Positions 46,621 through 56,400 of a stretch of 64,000 nt of DNA are shown here, piece by piece. This DNA comes from Chrysemys picta bellii (taxonomy: Eukaryota > Chordata > Testudines > Emydidae). Location of the stretch: positions 99,458,264-99,522,263 of the forward strand of contig NC_088797.1 in the NCBI RefSeq assembly GCF_011386835.1. Direction: 5' to 3'. A program made the position numbers and the translations under genes. The notes below the pieces were generated by a model. That model searched no databases and was not told where the DNA came from. It saw only the letters and a program-made list of their open reading frames with translations. Position 1 is the first letter of the stretch, and every line of letters begins with the position of its first letter.

Positions 46621-46716
46621 TATGGGGCATTGCCTTCAATTCCATAATTATTTATGTTGGTCGCTGCTGTAATCCCACATATAATAAAAGGAACACCTCC
46701 ACTAATTAGATAAAAT
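46621..46716 (-). CDS. ADGRA1: ADGRA1 coding exon for TM4
   Basis: A 96-base exon. The acceptor ctcttgacag ends at 46717 and the donor gtaagtatat begins at 46620. It opens with one base that completes an Arg or similar codon, then codes [20 protein letters not shown] and [11 protein letters not shown] (31 full codons), and ends with TA. That TA joins the first T of the next exon to form Tyr, giving NAPYCWMAWEP. The peptide is TM4 and the start of ECL2 of ADGRA receptors; [18 protein letters not shown] is characteristic of ADGRA1. Length and phase agree with the downstream exon. Reading the frame through the intron upstream gives no further similarity. Confidence 0.95.
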
Positions 46717-47415
46717 CTGTCAAGAGATAACAATTGATATTTTAATTTTCTTGGTTCGCAATTGCTAGAATTGTTTTTAAACAGTTTTTCTTTCTTGATG
46801 TTTTGTAAAAAGATAACAATGCACAATATAGCCTGAAACATTAAATATCAGAAACATAAGATCAGAAAATCAAGAACATAAATCAAGCCCTATATGAAGC
46901 AATAGCAGAGGGCTAATGTTTGCATCGATCCATTTCAGAATTTCCTCACAGTCTCTTGACTTGTAATTTCAATATGTATAATTACACTAAAAAAACAACC
47001 TCAGTAATGAGAAAGTTATTACAGCATCTCAAACAATAAGCTATTCCTCCTACTTAAATGTTTTTGCTTTATATATATATATATATATATGCACTATAAA
47101 TTCAGAAAGTACAGCCAAGTCAGCTGTTTATGATCTATATCCAACTTAAATTTTCTCAGCAGCTTCTGTCCTACAGAGGTTCTGTCCTACCAAAAACTGT
47201 TTTCTAGCTGACAACTCTGAAATGGAGGAGAAAAGAGGCGGTCCATTGGGCAGAGCTTGCTCTCCACACAGGGACACCCTGCTAACTGTGATGAGGGCCC
47301 TTCCCGCTAAGGTATGGCAATCAGGATGATAAAACCTCCCTCTGCCTACTGCTCCTCACCAGTGAAGGGTGGTGGGACAGCACTCTCACTAACAATTTAA
47401 TGCCCTCATCCTGCA
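46717..47415. other. ADGRA1 upstream intron, unassigned part
   Basis: AT-rich; holds a (TA)n run at 47070-47090. No exon seen. Confidence 0.5.
47070..47090. repeat. (TA)n microsatellite
   Basis: About ten TA units. Confidence 0.9.
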
Positions 47416-47423
47416 TCTGCATC

Positions 47424-47684
47424 CAGGGACAGCTCCAGGCACCAGCGCAGCAAGTGCGTGCCTGGGGCGACAAGCCCCGGGGGGCAGCCTGCCAGTCGCT
47501 GTGAGGGCGGCAGTCAGGTGGCCTTCGGCGGTATGCCTGCGGGAGGTTCGCCGTTCCCGCAGTTTTGGCAGCAATTCGGCGGCGGGTACGCCGAAGCTGT
47601 GGGAGCGGCAGATCACCCGCAGACGTGCTGCCGAAGGCCACCTGACTGCCGTGCTTGGGGCGGCAAAAAACAGAGCCGCCCCTG
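47424..47684. mobile_element. hAT MITE, 261 bp
   Basis: The left end cagggacagctcc and the inverted right end CAGGGGCGGCTCTG form imperfect terminal repeats. They are flanked by perfect 8-bp duplications tctgcatc (47416-47423 and 47685-47692). The interior is GC-rich and itself palindromic (ggtggccttcggcggta / ccgaaggccacctg). Frames over it on both strands are artefacts. Confidence 0.9.
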
Positions 47685-47692
47685 TCTGCATC

Positions 47693-48639
47693 CATGTGAG
47701 TAAATCTCTGAACCCCTGACAAAGGCCTCACAAAAATCTAGCAAAATATACATTTTAATATCTTTGGTAACTGGTATGAAAAAATTGGAACACAATTTCA
47801 CACCCATTTAACTGGTTAAACACCACTTTACTTGGAACCAAATTAATTCCAATAGGGGGAATTAATACGAATACTGTCCCAGTTAAGCAGCAGTCATTAC
47901 CATTCACTATCATTAGGCTAAATCAGATTCCTAGGAGATGTCCCTTTGAAGCAGCCATCCTGTTTTATTATGTTCAAATTCAGCAGACTGTACTGTAATA
48001 GTATTTTACATTTGCATAGCACCTTCCCTTCCAAAGCAAACAGCAAATTATGCATATAATGCAGCACTGAACTGCTGTGACCTCTGAGATAGAGAGCAGC
48101 AGCCAACTGGTGCACAGGAGACTGCAGAATAGTTATGGTGGAAAGGAATTTTGTTCAGTGGCCCAAGGAGAAAACTCAATTTTTACAGACAGTGTTAGGC
48201 TCTTTAATATCCACACAGAAAACTTTAGTTTGTAGAGTGTTGTCTGAAAAATCCATGCAGTAAGCATTGGTGAACTCACTTTATCTACCCTTAGGATGAA
48301 GGGCTGAGATAACCCTGCTTAGCTTTGAACCTGTGGCTGCAAGGACCTACTCATTTCAAAGCAGAGAACCAAGCCCCTCCTGCAGGCTCCGTTGTTGCTC
48401 TCTGTGTGCATCCTCCCTCATCTCTTATTTAAACCAGCTTTTCTCTCTGCAGAAACAATTTCTCTCTCTTGTATCACCTCTCAAATGTGGAAGGCAGTAG
48501 AGTTAAATTATAGGAACGGATATTTTTTCTTCCCCACCCAGTACTTTCTGTTCCTCCAAACAAAATGGGAACCTCTTACTTATACAACACATTATTGTGT
48601 GAGGTTCTGATCTGAGATCAGAATCTGGTCCCTATATTT
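47693..48639. other. Intronic unassigned sequence
   Basis: No gene or classified repeat recognised. Confidence 0.4.
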
Positions 48640-48795
48640 TCCAAAGCCCTGTTCAAACATTAAATAATCTCATAGTCGTTGTAAGATAGTGCTTGGGCAG
48701 ATCGGTGAAACAGAGGTACAGTGAGTGGAACTGACTGCCTCAAGATCACTCAGCAGGCTAATCAGAATCAGGGTTTTAATCCAGATTCTTTTGGT
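48640..48795 (-). mobile_element. MIR/CORE-like SINE, old
   Basis: The plus strand reads like the reverse complement of a MIR-type SINE: gtgaaacagaggtacagtga, ctgcctcaagatcactcagc and gggttttaatccagattc in the expected order. Diverged. Confidence 0.55.
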
Positions 48796-50349
48796 TCCCA
48801 AGCCCAAAGTTGGAGTCACTTTGTAAACAGAAAGATTGCACAGCAAAGCTTATAGCACACTTTGCCCTAGGGTTCCAAGCTGTAAAAAAAAGCAAAGAAA
48901 TTTACCAGAAAATCACCCTCATACGTCTGAAAAATCTTTCAGCTTTTATACCTTAAGCACAATTCCCTCAAACTTGGCTTAACTAGATCTCAATGAGTGC
49001 TACAGAATAAGATAAGTCCAGACAAAATCCATTCAGCCATTGCTACTTTATGATTATGTACTGTAATAATTTTGTGATCTCGGCAGATAGGACAAATGTA
49101 ATGTAATTAATGTATCTTTTTTACACACACAATTCAAAACTGGATGAATGAAATGTTTTAAAAAATGACTTTGGGTAGAGACAAAGCATGAAAAATTTCA
49201 GACCAATTTGTCTGAGAAAATGATAAGAAACACAAAAATAGGAATATACAGATCTGTATAGGAAATCACATTTCAACCTTAAGTATAGTAGTCACAAAAA
49301 TTTCACCGTATTACTTTCTATAATCTCTCTTTCTATCTAGACACATATTTCTTCTACATTGAATATACACTCACACACATTGTATAACCTTAAACCCTAT
49401 AAACACTTCTATTGTATATCTTTGAACACTATAAAATATTAATCTATTTTAGGTTTTCAAAAGAAATATATCATGTCAATATCACACAGGGTACTGTGCT
49501 GTGCTGTATGCTGGTAATTCTCAGATGCCCTGGAAGCAGTTACCTACACAATGCTCCAGAAATGTGGCAATATCCAGCCAAATGTCTGTCCTGTCTCATT
49601 ACTAAAAGTAGGAAAATACATTCTAGAAGTGACATAAGGTGAAGTCAAATGCTTTCAATGCACCCAAGGTGCACTGTACTGATATTGATCACAGCACAGT
49701 GCCTGCCCTGTCTTAATGCTATTAAAAAAAAAAAATCACAGGCTAGAAATGATACTATGTACAATTGATTCCTCAGCTATGGTATCAGGCCTCCCCAGGA
49801 ATAGGAAATAACTCCCCAGAAAAGATGTGGCTGAGAAATGAAACTGGGTGTCAGATGAATGGCACAAAGCAAAATGAAGACAAAATATGGAGAAATGGGA
49901 GTTAAAGAATAAGAGCTAGGTTATATGCACTTTGGGGCAGGAACCATGTATTCTTGTTTATCTGTATAGAGACTAGAACACTATGAGTGCTGTAAATATT
50001 ATATTAATGAACGAACAATAAGTATCTGAAGATTGAACAATGAGGAAGAGGCATTGTTCAGGATGGTCCAGAGCAATATAACTAGTAGTTTAGGAAATTT
50101 AGATCATTTTTAATGTGGTCTATGAAATATTAGAAGAGTCTGCCAAGAGAAGAAGTGGATAAAGGCTCCTTATTTGAGTCATTTAAAATGTCTGGACAAA
50201 GGACTGGAGGAAATACTGCTGAGGACAATTTGTTAGGAGACTGGACTATGTGACATAATAGGTTTTTTTTCAATCATTAGTGGTTATGCAATATTTTATT
50301 ATTAAAAGGAGAAAATTTATCAATGCAAATAATTTCTAAGAAGCAGCCA
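48796..50349. other. Intronic unassigned sequence
   Basis: No exon seen. 49490-49640 and 49660-49760 share a weak resemblance (tgtcctgtctcatta / tgccctgtcttaatg), possibly an old duplication. Confidence 0.4.
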
Positions 50350-50419
50350 AGAACAGAATTCACCATGCAGAGGAAAGAAAAACCAGAACAGAATTCACCA
50401 TGCAGAGGAAAGAAAAACC
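50350..50419. repeat. Perfect 35-bp tandem duplication
   Basis: The unit starting agaacagaattcaccatgca at 50350-50384 is repeated exactly at 50385-50419. Confidence 0.95.
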
Positions 50420-50469
50420 ACAATAATGAATAAAAAAGTGAGGAAAGGTTTGATAACAATTAGTAACAC

Positions 50470-50700
50470 TTAGTACTTATAGAGCACCTTTCATCTGAGG
50501 GAATTAAGGTGCTTTATAACATTAATTGATTTAACCTTACAAACCCCCTGTGTGGTCAATAAGCATTATTAACCTTGTCATACTGATGAGAGAGATAATT
50601 TGGTTTGTTCAAGGTCACACAGAAAATCTCTCTCAGAACCAGACCTCTTGATTCCCAGTCCTGTGCTTTAAACACAAGACTATCTTTCCACCCTGTTAGA
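50470..50700 (-). mobile_element. MIR/CORE-like SINE, old
   Basis: acttatagagcacctttcat, aaggtgctttataacatt, accccctgtgtggtcaataa-type sequence, ttgttcaaggtcacacag and aaccagacctcttgattccc follow the reverse-strand order of MIR-like SINEs. Confidence 0.55.
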
Positions 50701-52098
50701 GTAAAATGAAGGGAATGGGTCACAACATGCCATCCAGGAAACAGTTTCCACATCAAGGAGCTTACAAGAAATGGGCTTTGCCTCCCCTTGGAGGGAACAA
50801 GGGCATCTCCCTTCATTAAACTCAGACATCTCCTGGATCTTAGACGCAGGACTGAGGATTCACAAGGAAGGCTGGGCAGCTCTGTGCTACTCCTGGGGCT
50901 TGTTGATGCCCAGGTGTCCCTGCTTATATCTGGCCATTACTTCCTGAAAGGGTTTGAAAGCATGTAGATAGAACCTGTGCGAGTTAAGCCTGACCGTGTT
51001 AATACTAGCTTCCACTTGTATTTTCTTCTTGGATTGCCAGGGAATGTCACAAGTAGCAGCGTTTCCCCACTCAAATCAATGGAGCTCAAACATACAGAAT
51101 TGTGTCGGGGGTGGAGGGTGTTCCTCTGAGATCAGAGCAAGGAGAGTACTGATCAGGTTCAGCTCCTCTCCCTGCAGCATATTTTCTGCTATTTCAATCG
51201 ATTTTCAATTACTTTAATCTATACAGCAGAAAAATCAGGGGGAATATTCTTGCCCAGTGGCACACATACACAATCCAGTACAGTAACCAATTTTGTGGTG
51301 TGAAGTGCAACTTTTCCCTATAAACAAACACACGGTTCTCCATCACATTCTCGTCCCATGTTTACTTTCCTATTTTTTTTATACCATCAATCTTTTTTCA
51401 TTCGCTTCTTCACAGTTTCCCTTAGCATTTATATACTCCCCTAAACTTACCTTATCTCCCTCTAAGTACATCTGGGTTTCAGAGCTTGGCTCTGTGCCCT
51501 TTGGCTTTTCACTTTCTAATGACCTTCTCCACCTTTGCATACAAGCCACTCAATTTTTAACAATCCAGTTCTATTTGTGCTTCACTCTCTTCAACCTGGC
51601 CTTAGCCAGTTTGCATAAAAGGTTTACAGCCAAACCAGTGCCTCCACTTTGAATTTTTATTTCTCCTTTGTTTTACTAGCTCTACTTTGTATTTACTATG
51701 TGCACACTGACTCATCACCAGGTTTAGTTAAAGTGTCTGATCAATGGAATAGATGATGCCATAACATCTTAGCATTATTGAAAAATGGGCAGAGATATGG
51801 GCTAACTGTTAAGAGATGGATACATGACTTTGGCTTGCCTAAACTTCAAACAACAGGTGAAGGTGCTTGCTGTTCAGATTGTGACCTTGTTGGATGCATA
51901 CAAACTCAGCAGTTGTATCAGCTGAAGGAATGCAGATTGCTAGCATAGAAATAAGGCTTCCCATGATCGGGCACTCATTTGACAACTGCATATATTTATT
52001 TACTTGAATCATACACTCCTTCCATTTGAAGGAGCACCTATCCTTTGCTCCAGGACACACACACACAAAATTTATAAAAATAGACAAATCTTGTCTAA
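50701..52098. other. Intronic unassigned sequence
   Basis: No gene or classified repeat recognised. Confidence 0.4.
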
Positions 52099-52103
52099 CA
52101 CCT

Positions 52104-52975
52104 TGTCATAACTAGAAAGGGAAGGGTAACAACTCTCCTGAGTACAATATTATAAAATCCCTCCTGGCCAGAGGCACCAAAATCCTTTTACCTATGAAGG
52201 GTTAAGAAGCTTAGGTAACCTGGCTGACACCTGACCCAAAGGACCAATAAGGGGACAAGATACTTTCAAATCTGGGGGCGGGGGAGGGGGAAGGAAGGTT
52301 TTTGTTTGTGTGCTCTTTGTTTTTGGGTGTGTTTGCTCTTGGAACTAAGAGGGGCCAGACATCAATCCACGTTCTCCAAATCTTTCTGCACAAGTCTCTC
52401 ATATTTCAAACTTGTAAGTAACAGCCAGGCAAGGCGTGTTAGTTTTATCTTTGTTTTCTCAACTTGTAAATGTTCCCTTTGCTAGAGGGTTTACCTCTGT
52501 TTGCTGTAACTTTGAACCTAAGGCTAGAGGGGGTTCCTCTGGGCTCTTTGAATCTGATTACCCTGTAAAGTTATTTTCCATCCTGATTTTACAGAGATAA
52601 ATTTTACCTTTTCTTTTAATAAAATTCTTCTTTTAAGAACCTGATTGATTTTTCAATGTTTTAAGATCCAAGGGTTTGGATTTGTGTTCCACCAGGACTA
52701 ATTGGTGAGGGGATTACCAAGCCTTCCGAGAGAAAGGGGTATAGGAGCTTGGGGGGATATTTCTCAAGCCTACCCAGGAAAAGGGGTGTAAGGGCTTGGG
52801 GGGATATTTTGGGGGAAGAGGAACTCCAAGTGGTCCTTTCCCCGTTTCTTGTTAAAGCACTTGGTGGTGGCAGCATATTTTTAACCTAAGCTGGTAAAAA
52901 TAAGCTTAGGGAGGTCTTTCATGCGGGTCCCCACATCTGTACCCTAAAGTTCAGAGTGGGGAGGGAACCTTGACA
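52104..52975 (+). mobile_element. Solo LTR, 872 bp, with 5-bp target duplication
   Basis: It begins TGTCATAACTAG and ends AACCTTGACA, with 5-bp duplications cacct on both sides (52099-52103 and 52976-52980). In plus orientation there is a CCAAT box near 52240 and an AATAAA near 52618. A block ataaaatccctc near 52154 is shared with the LTR at 13753-14681. No second LTR or internal coding region is present, so it is a product of LTR-LTR recombination. Retrovirus-like by its 5-bp target; exact family not named. Confidence 0.88.
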
Positions 52976-52980
52976 CACCT

Positions 52981-53439
52981 TCTGTCCAATAATGCACATA
53001 TATAAAAACCCAAACATATTTAAGGTCTTTTCAATCTCCCATCAGTCTTCCTAGTCCTTTGCAGACAGGGAAAATAAATGGCCCTTGCAATGTATCCTGC
53101 AGTTTGATAAAGGCCAATTTCAGAACCATATGAACCCATGAGAGTCCTGGTTCCATATCTGTGGCCTGGTGAAGATGGAGTTGTGCAGCTCATTAGGAGT
53201 TATTTTTCTTATCTTTCTCATTCCCAAACATAAGCGCTCTCTCTGTCTCCACAGGAAAACATCCAGTAACATCAGAGATCAGAGCTAGTTTCACCAACTA
53301 GCATGGCTATTTCGGAGCTCATGCAAGCTATCAGCAGTGAAACAAATCAGGAGGCAGTAAGATAGAAAAGCCATGCTAGTGGGTGAAGCCAGCCCTGGAA
53401 TCACTGTGGAATAGGCTAATGTGTGGGGTTTGGAGTGGG
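52981..53439. other. Intronic unassigned sequence
   Basis: No gene or classified repeat recognised. Confidence 0.4.
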
Positions 53440-53447
53440 AATGATGC

Positions 53448-53497
53448 ACATACACACACCCACCGGAAATGGCTACACACACACACACCGGAAATGG

Positions 53498-53567
<70 letters not shown>

Positions 53568-53577
53568 AATGGCTTGA
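53448..53577. repeat. Compound CA/CT microsatellite with repeated gaaatggct block
   Basis: (CA)n at 53448-53463 and 53475-53488, (CT)n at 53500-53530 and (CA)n at 53531-53565. The block gaaatggct occurs three times, near 53465, 53491 and 53566. Confidence 0.95.
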
Positions 53578-54028
53578 GACTCAAGGAAAACTACAGATAA
53601 GAAATAAGGGTTTTATAGATAAAAACTGATCTTGACACACTGTTTATTTATGTAATATTTTAGAACTGGTTTAAAAGGAATTTCATCCAGGGGGTAATTC
53701 TACACATAAAGGCAATTGCCAAGCAATGTCTTCAGCAGTCCCTGAGGAATGCTTTTTAGTATTTGCATATTGTCGTTAGCATTGGGCCACGTCCTTGCCA
53801 TCAGTCTGAGTCAGGGTCTGAAAAAATGTCATGCACAGAAATATTAAAAATGCCCACACTCCTGTTTTGGAACACACACTGTACATATTTTAAAGTTATT
53901 TTTATATGCACTTAGAGCTATAGGTAGGCACATTTTAGGAATATAAAAACAACAGTGAAACACTGATCCCCTTTCTTCCTTTCACACTCTCCACCCTCCA
54001 AAAATGTGCATCTTTGTGAAGAGACAAG
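53578..54028. other. Intronic unassigned sequence
   Basis: Nothing recognised. Confidence 0.4.
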
Positions 54029-54142
54029 ATGGGTGAGGTCATATCTTTTATAGGAACAACTTCTATTGGTGAGAGAGACAAGTTCTCTTTCTCTCTCTCT
54101 CTAATATCCTGAGACCAACATGGCTACATCAATGCTGCATAT
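54029..54142 (+). mobile_element. Penelope-like 3' tail (family 2), internally inverted
   Basis: The left part (gggtgaggtcatatctttta, ttctattggtgagagagac) is in minus orientation. The right part (tctctctaatatcctgag, accaacatggctacatca) is in plus orientation. The two meet in a CT-rich stretch near 54083-54102. Confidence 0.6.
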
Positions 54143-55141
54143 CTTCATGAAGGCAGACAAATAAATGTTTCCCAGTGTGAGGCCCAGGAAGCTCTTGAAG
54201 AGAAGCTCTACTTCTATTGAGCCCATTGATTCAATGGCGCTCTATGGGGGTGCAGGGCCTACCTATCTGGAGGCTGCTTATAGAACCAGGGACTAAGAAA
54301 GGAAGAGAACAGAGATTTTTTCCTTTGTTTTTTGGGGGGATGGAGGGAGGGAGCATCTAATTGTTTTATAAATTATATTGGATTTAATTTGAACATCTTC
54401 ATGAGAACACTCAATAATGCTCAGAAGCTTTTGAGCGACTCAGATGCCATAGTGATGAGTGATAGATAGAACAGATAGATAATGAAGCTGTGATAGCTGC
54501 TCCATGATTATGAACCTGATTTTTATACTCCTCCCAAAATAAATCAATCTCCCTGTAATTTTGTATGCAGCAACTCATCTCATGATAGAGTTTTTCCAGG
54601 AAATGTGGTAAATATCAGAAAAGGAGTTTTAGAAGTCAGGGAGTTTTGAAAATGGATCTGTCCTTCACTTTTAAAAATATCTAATTTTTTGATCATCAGG
54701 TCCCCAACATGTCTTAGCCTACAAACTCCAAGTTCATTTTGTTTTGTTGGCCTTGCTAAGGGGAAATGCCCATTAGTTTTAACTTTTAAAGTGTTTTTTT
54801 TCTCTAGAGAAGGAAGGGTGTACATGTGAGGATTACATACAACAAGCTATGTTAAAAAGGTCGCAAAGTCAAGCACTCAAAGTTATTAAATGCCAGAATT
54901 AAGACTAGATGAATAACTTAATATACTCCCGTTGTGTGAATACATTATGATACAGTGTTTAAGTACTTGATCACATACTATCTTTTCCAATAGGACCCCA
55001 CCTCATTCAGTGCACAAGCTGGATAGTGTGCACTAAATGGATAACTATTTTAAAAAAATCCTTCTCATTGAATGTGTGGCTTGAGATCTTATTTACCACA
55101 CACCTTTCAAACCCTGAACTAAATACAGAATTACTTCAGAG
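54143..55141. other. Intronic unassigned sequence
   Basis: Nothing recognised beyond short AT-rich stretches. Confidence 0.4.
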
Positions 55142-55810
55142 AGACAAGGTGACTGAGGTAATATCTTTTATTGGACGAACTTCTGTTGGTGACAGAGACA
55201 AGTTTTTGAGCCATACAGAGCTCTTCTTCAGGTCTGGGAAAGGTACTTCCAGCATCTCAGCAAAATGCAAAATGTTTAGCATGAGTAGTTAGCACATATT
55301 CTAAGGCAGTGGTTCTCATCCAGGGGGCCGTGAGCAGGTTTCAGGGAGTCTGCCAAGCAGGGCCAATGTTAGACTTGCTAGGGTCTAGGGCAGAAAGCCA
55401 AAGCCCCACCGCATGAGGCTGAAGCCTGGGGCCCTGAGCATCAGCACCCGGAGCTGAAGCTGAAGCCTGAGCAAAGTAACTTCACGGGGACCCCTGTGGC
55501 ATGGAGACCCAGGCAGTTGCCCTGCTTACTATCCCCTAATGCCGGCCCTCGCTTTTATATGCAGAAAACCAGTTATTGTGGCACAAAAAGGTTGAGAACA
55601 CCTGTTCTAAGGGACCATTCAAGGTAGAGTGGCACATTAACACCTCTGCAGTCATAGGACAAAAAGAGGGGGTTAGTGGGTTACAGATTGTTGTAATAAA
55701 CCAGAAATTAGTGTCTCTCTTCAGTCTATGATTTTTAGTGTCTAGCAGAATTATGAATTTAAGCTCTCAGACTTGTCTTTTGAAAGTGTTGTGCAGGCTT
55801 CCTGCCTCTG
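55142..55810 (-). mobile_element. Penelope-like element 3' region (family 2), split by a hAT MITE
   Basis: The minus-strand tail (gaggtaatatcttttattgg, acttctgttggtgacagaga, agagctcttcttcaggtctg) continues with sequence up to cacatattctaagg. It is interrupted at 55307-55604 and resumes at gaccattcaaggtagagtgg through tttttagtgtctagcagaat, atgaatttaagctctcag and gaaagtgttgtgcagg. Part of this recurs in plus orientation at about 29655-29690 (gagcttaaattcataactt). Confidence 0.7.
55307..55604. mobile_element. hAT MITE, 298 bp, nested in Penelope sequence
   Basis: Left end cagtggttctcatcc; right end ggttgagaacacctg, inverted CAGGTGTTCTCAACC. Perfect 8-bp duplications ttctaagg lie at 55299-55306 and 55605-55612. 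Non-coding. Confidence 0.9.
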
Positions 55811-55924
55811 TTTTTTCAATCTTTGTCCCCTGTAATCATCTGCCATCTGGGCTTTGTGGTTCATCCCTCTTAGTTAAGGTGGTGGGCCTTTAGTTCTGAG
55901 CAACTGTATGGCTGCCTATCCCAG

Positions 55925-56116
55925 TACACCTCTACCTCGATATAACGCTGTCCTCGGGAGCCAAAAAATCTTACCATGTTATAGGTGAAACCGCGTTATA
56001 TCGAACTTGCTTTGATCCGCCGGAGTGCGCAGTCCCACCCCCCTGGAGCACTGCTTTACCGCGTTATATCCAAATTCGTGTTCTATCGGGTCGCGTTATA
56101 TCAGGGTAGAGGTGTA
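55925..56116. mobile_element. Mariner/Tigger-like MITE with TA target
   Basis: Between flanking TA dinucleotides (55925-55926 and 56115-56116), inverted ends read CACCTCTACCTCGATATAAC at the left and CACCTCTACCCTGATATAAC at the right. GC(G) follows in both. The interior carries further gcgttatat blocks. About 188 bases, non-coding. A TA duplication and this size suit a Tc1/mariner-type non-autonomous element. Confidence 0.85.
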
Positions 56117-56239
56117 TCTGCAATAGCTACACACCTTCCAATTTCTACAGCAAATGAGGCAGGTCTCCTACGAACAACCTCCTCCTTCTGTACAAATTCC
56201 CCACCCCCATTCCTGAATCACCCATCAACTTGAATGGTT

Positions 56240-56400
56240 AAAGTCTAGCAAAGTTATAAGCAACTGAAAACAGTTATAAGCAACAGAAAGGATGAGGCAA
56301 CATTAACTATAGGTTAGCTCTGCCTATCATACCTATCTTTATAGCAGGAAAGGGGTTAACTCAGGGCCCATTACAGCACAGATATAAACCTAAGGCATAG
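56240..56400. repeat. Old interspersed repeat, partner of 36592-36690
   Basis: gcaaagttataagcaactga, aaacagttataagcaacag and aggatgaggcaaca match in part the segment at 36592-36690. Confidence 0.45.

Noticed and set aside
47321..47731. Frames of 136 and 100 codons near 47.5 kb
   Set aside because: They cross the boundaries of a hAT MITE defined by its target duplications.
48241..48275. Possible ADGRA1 TM3 exon (complement reads PMLTAWI-like)
   Set aside because: The translation does not match the conserved HYSTLSTMLWIGV motif and no splice sites fit.
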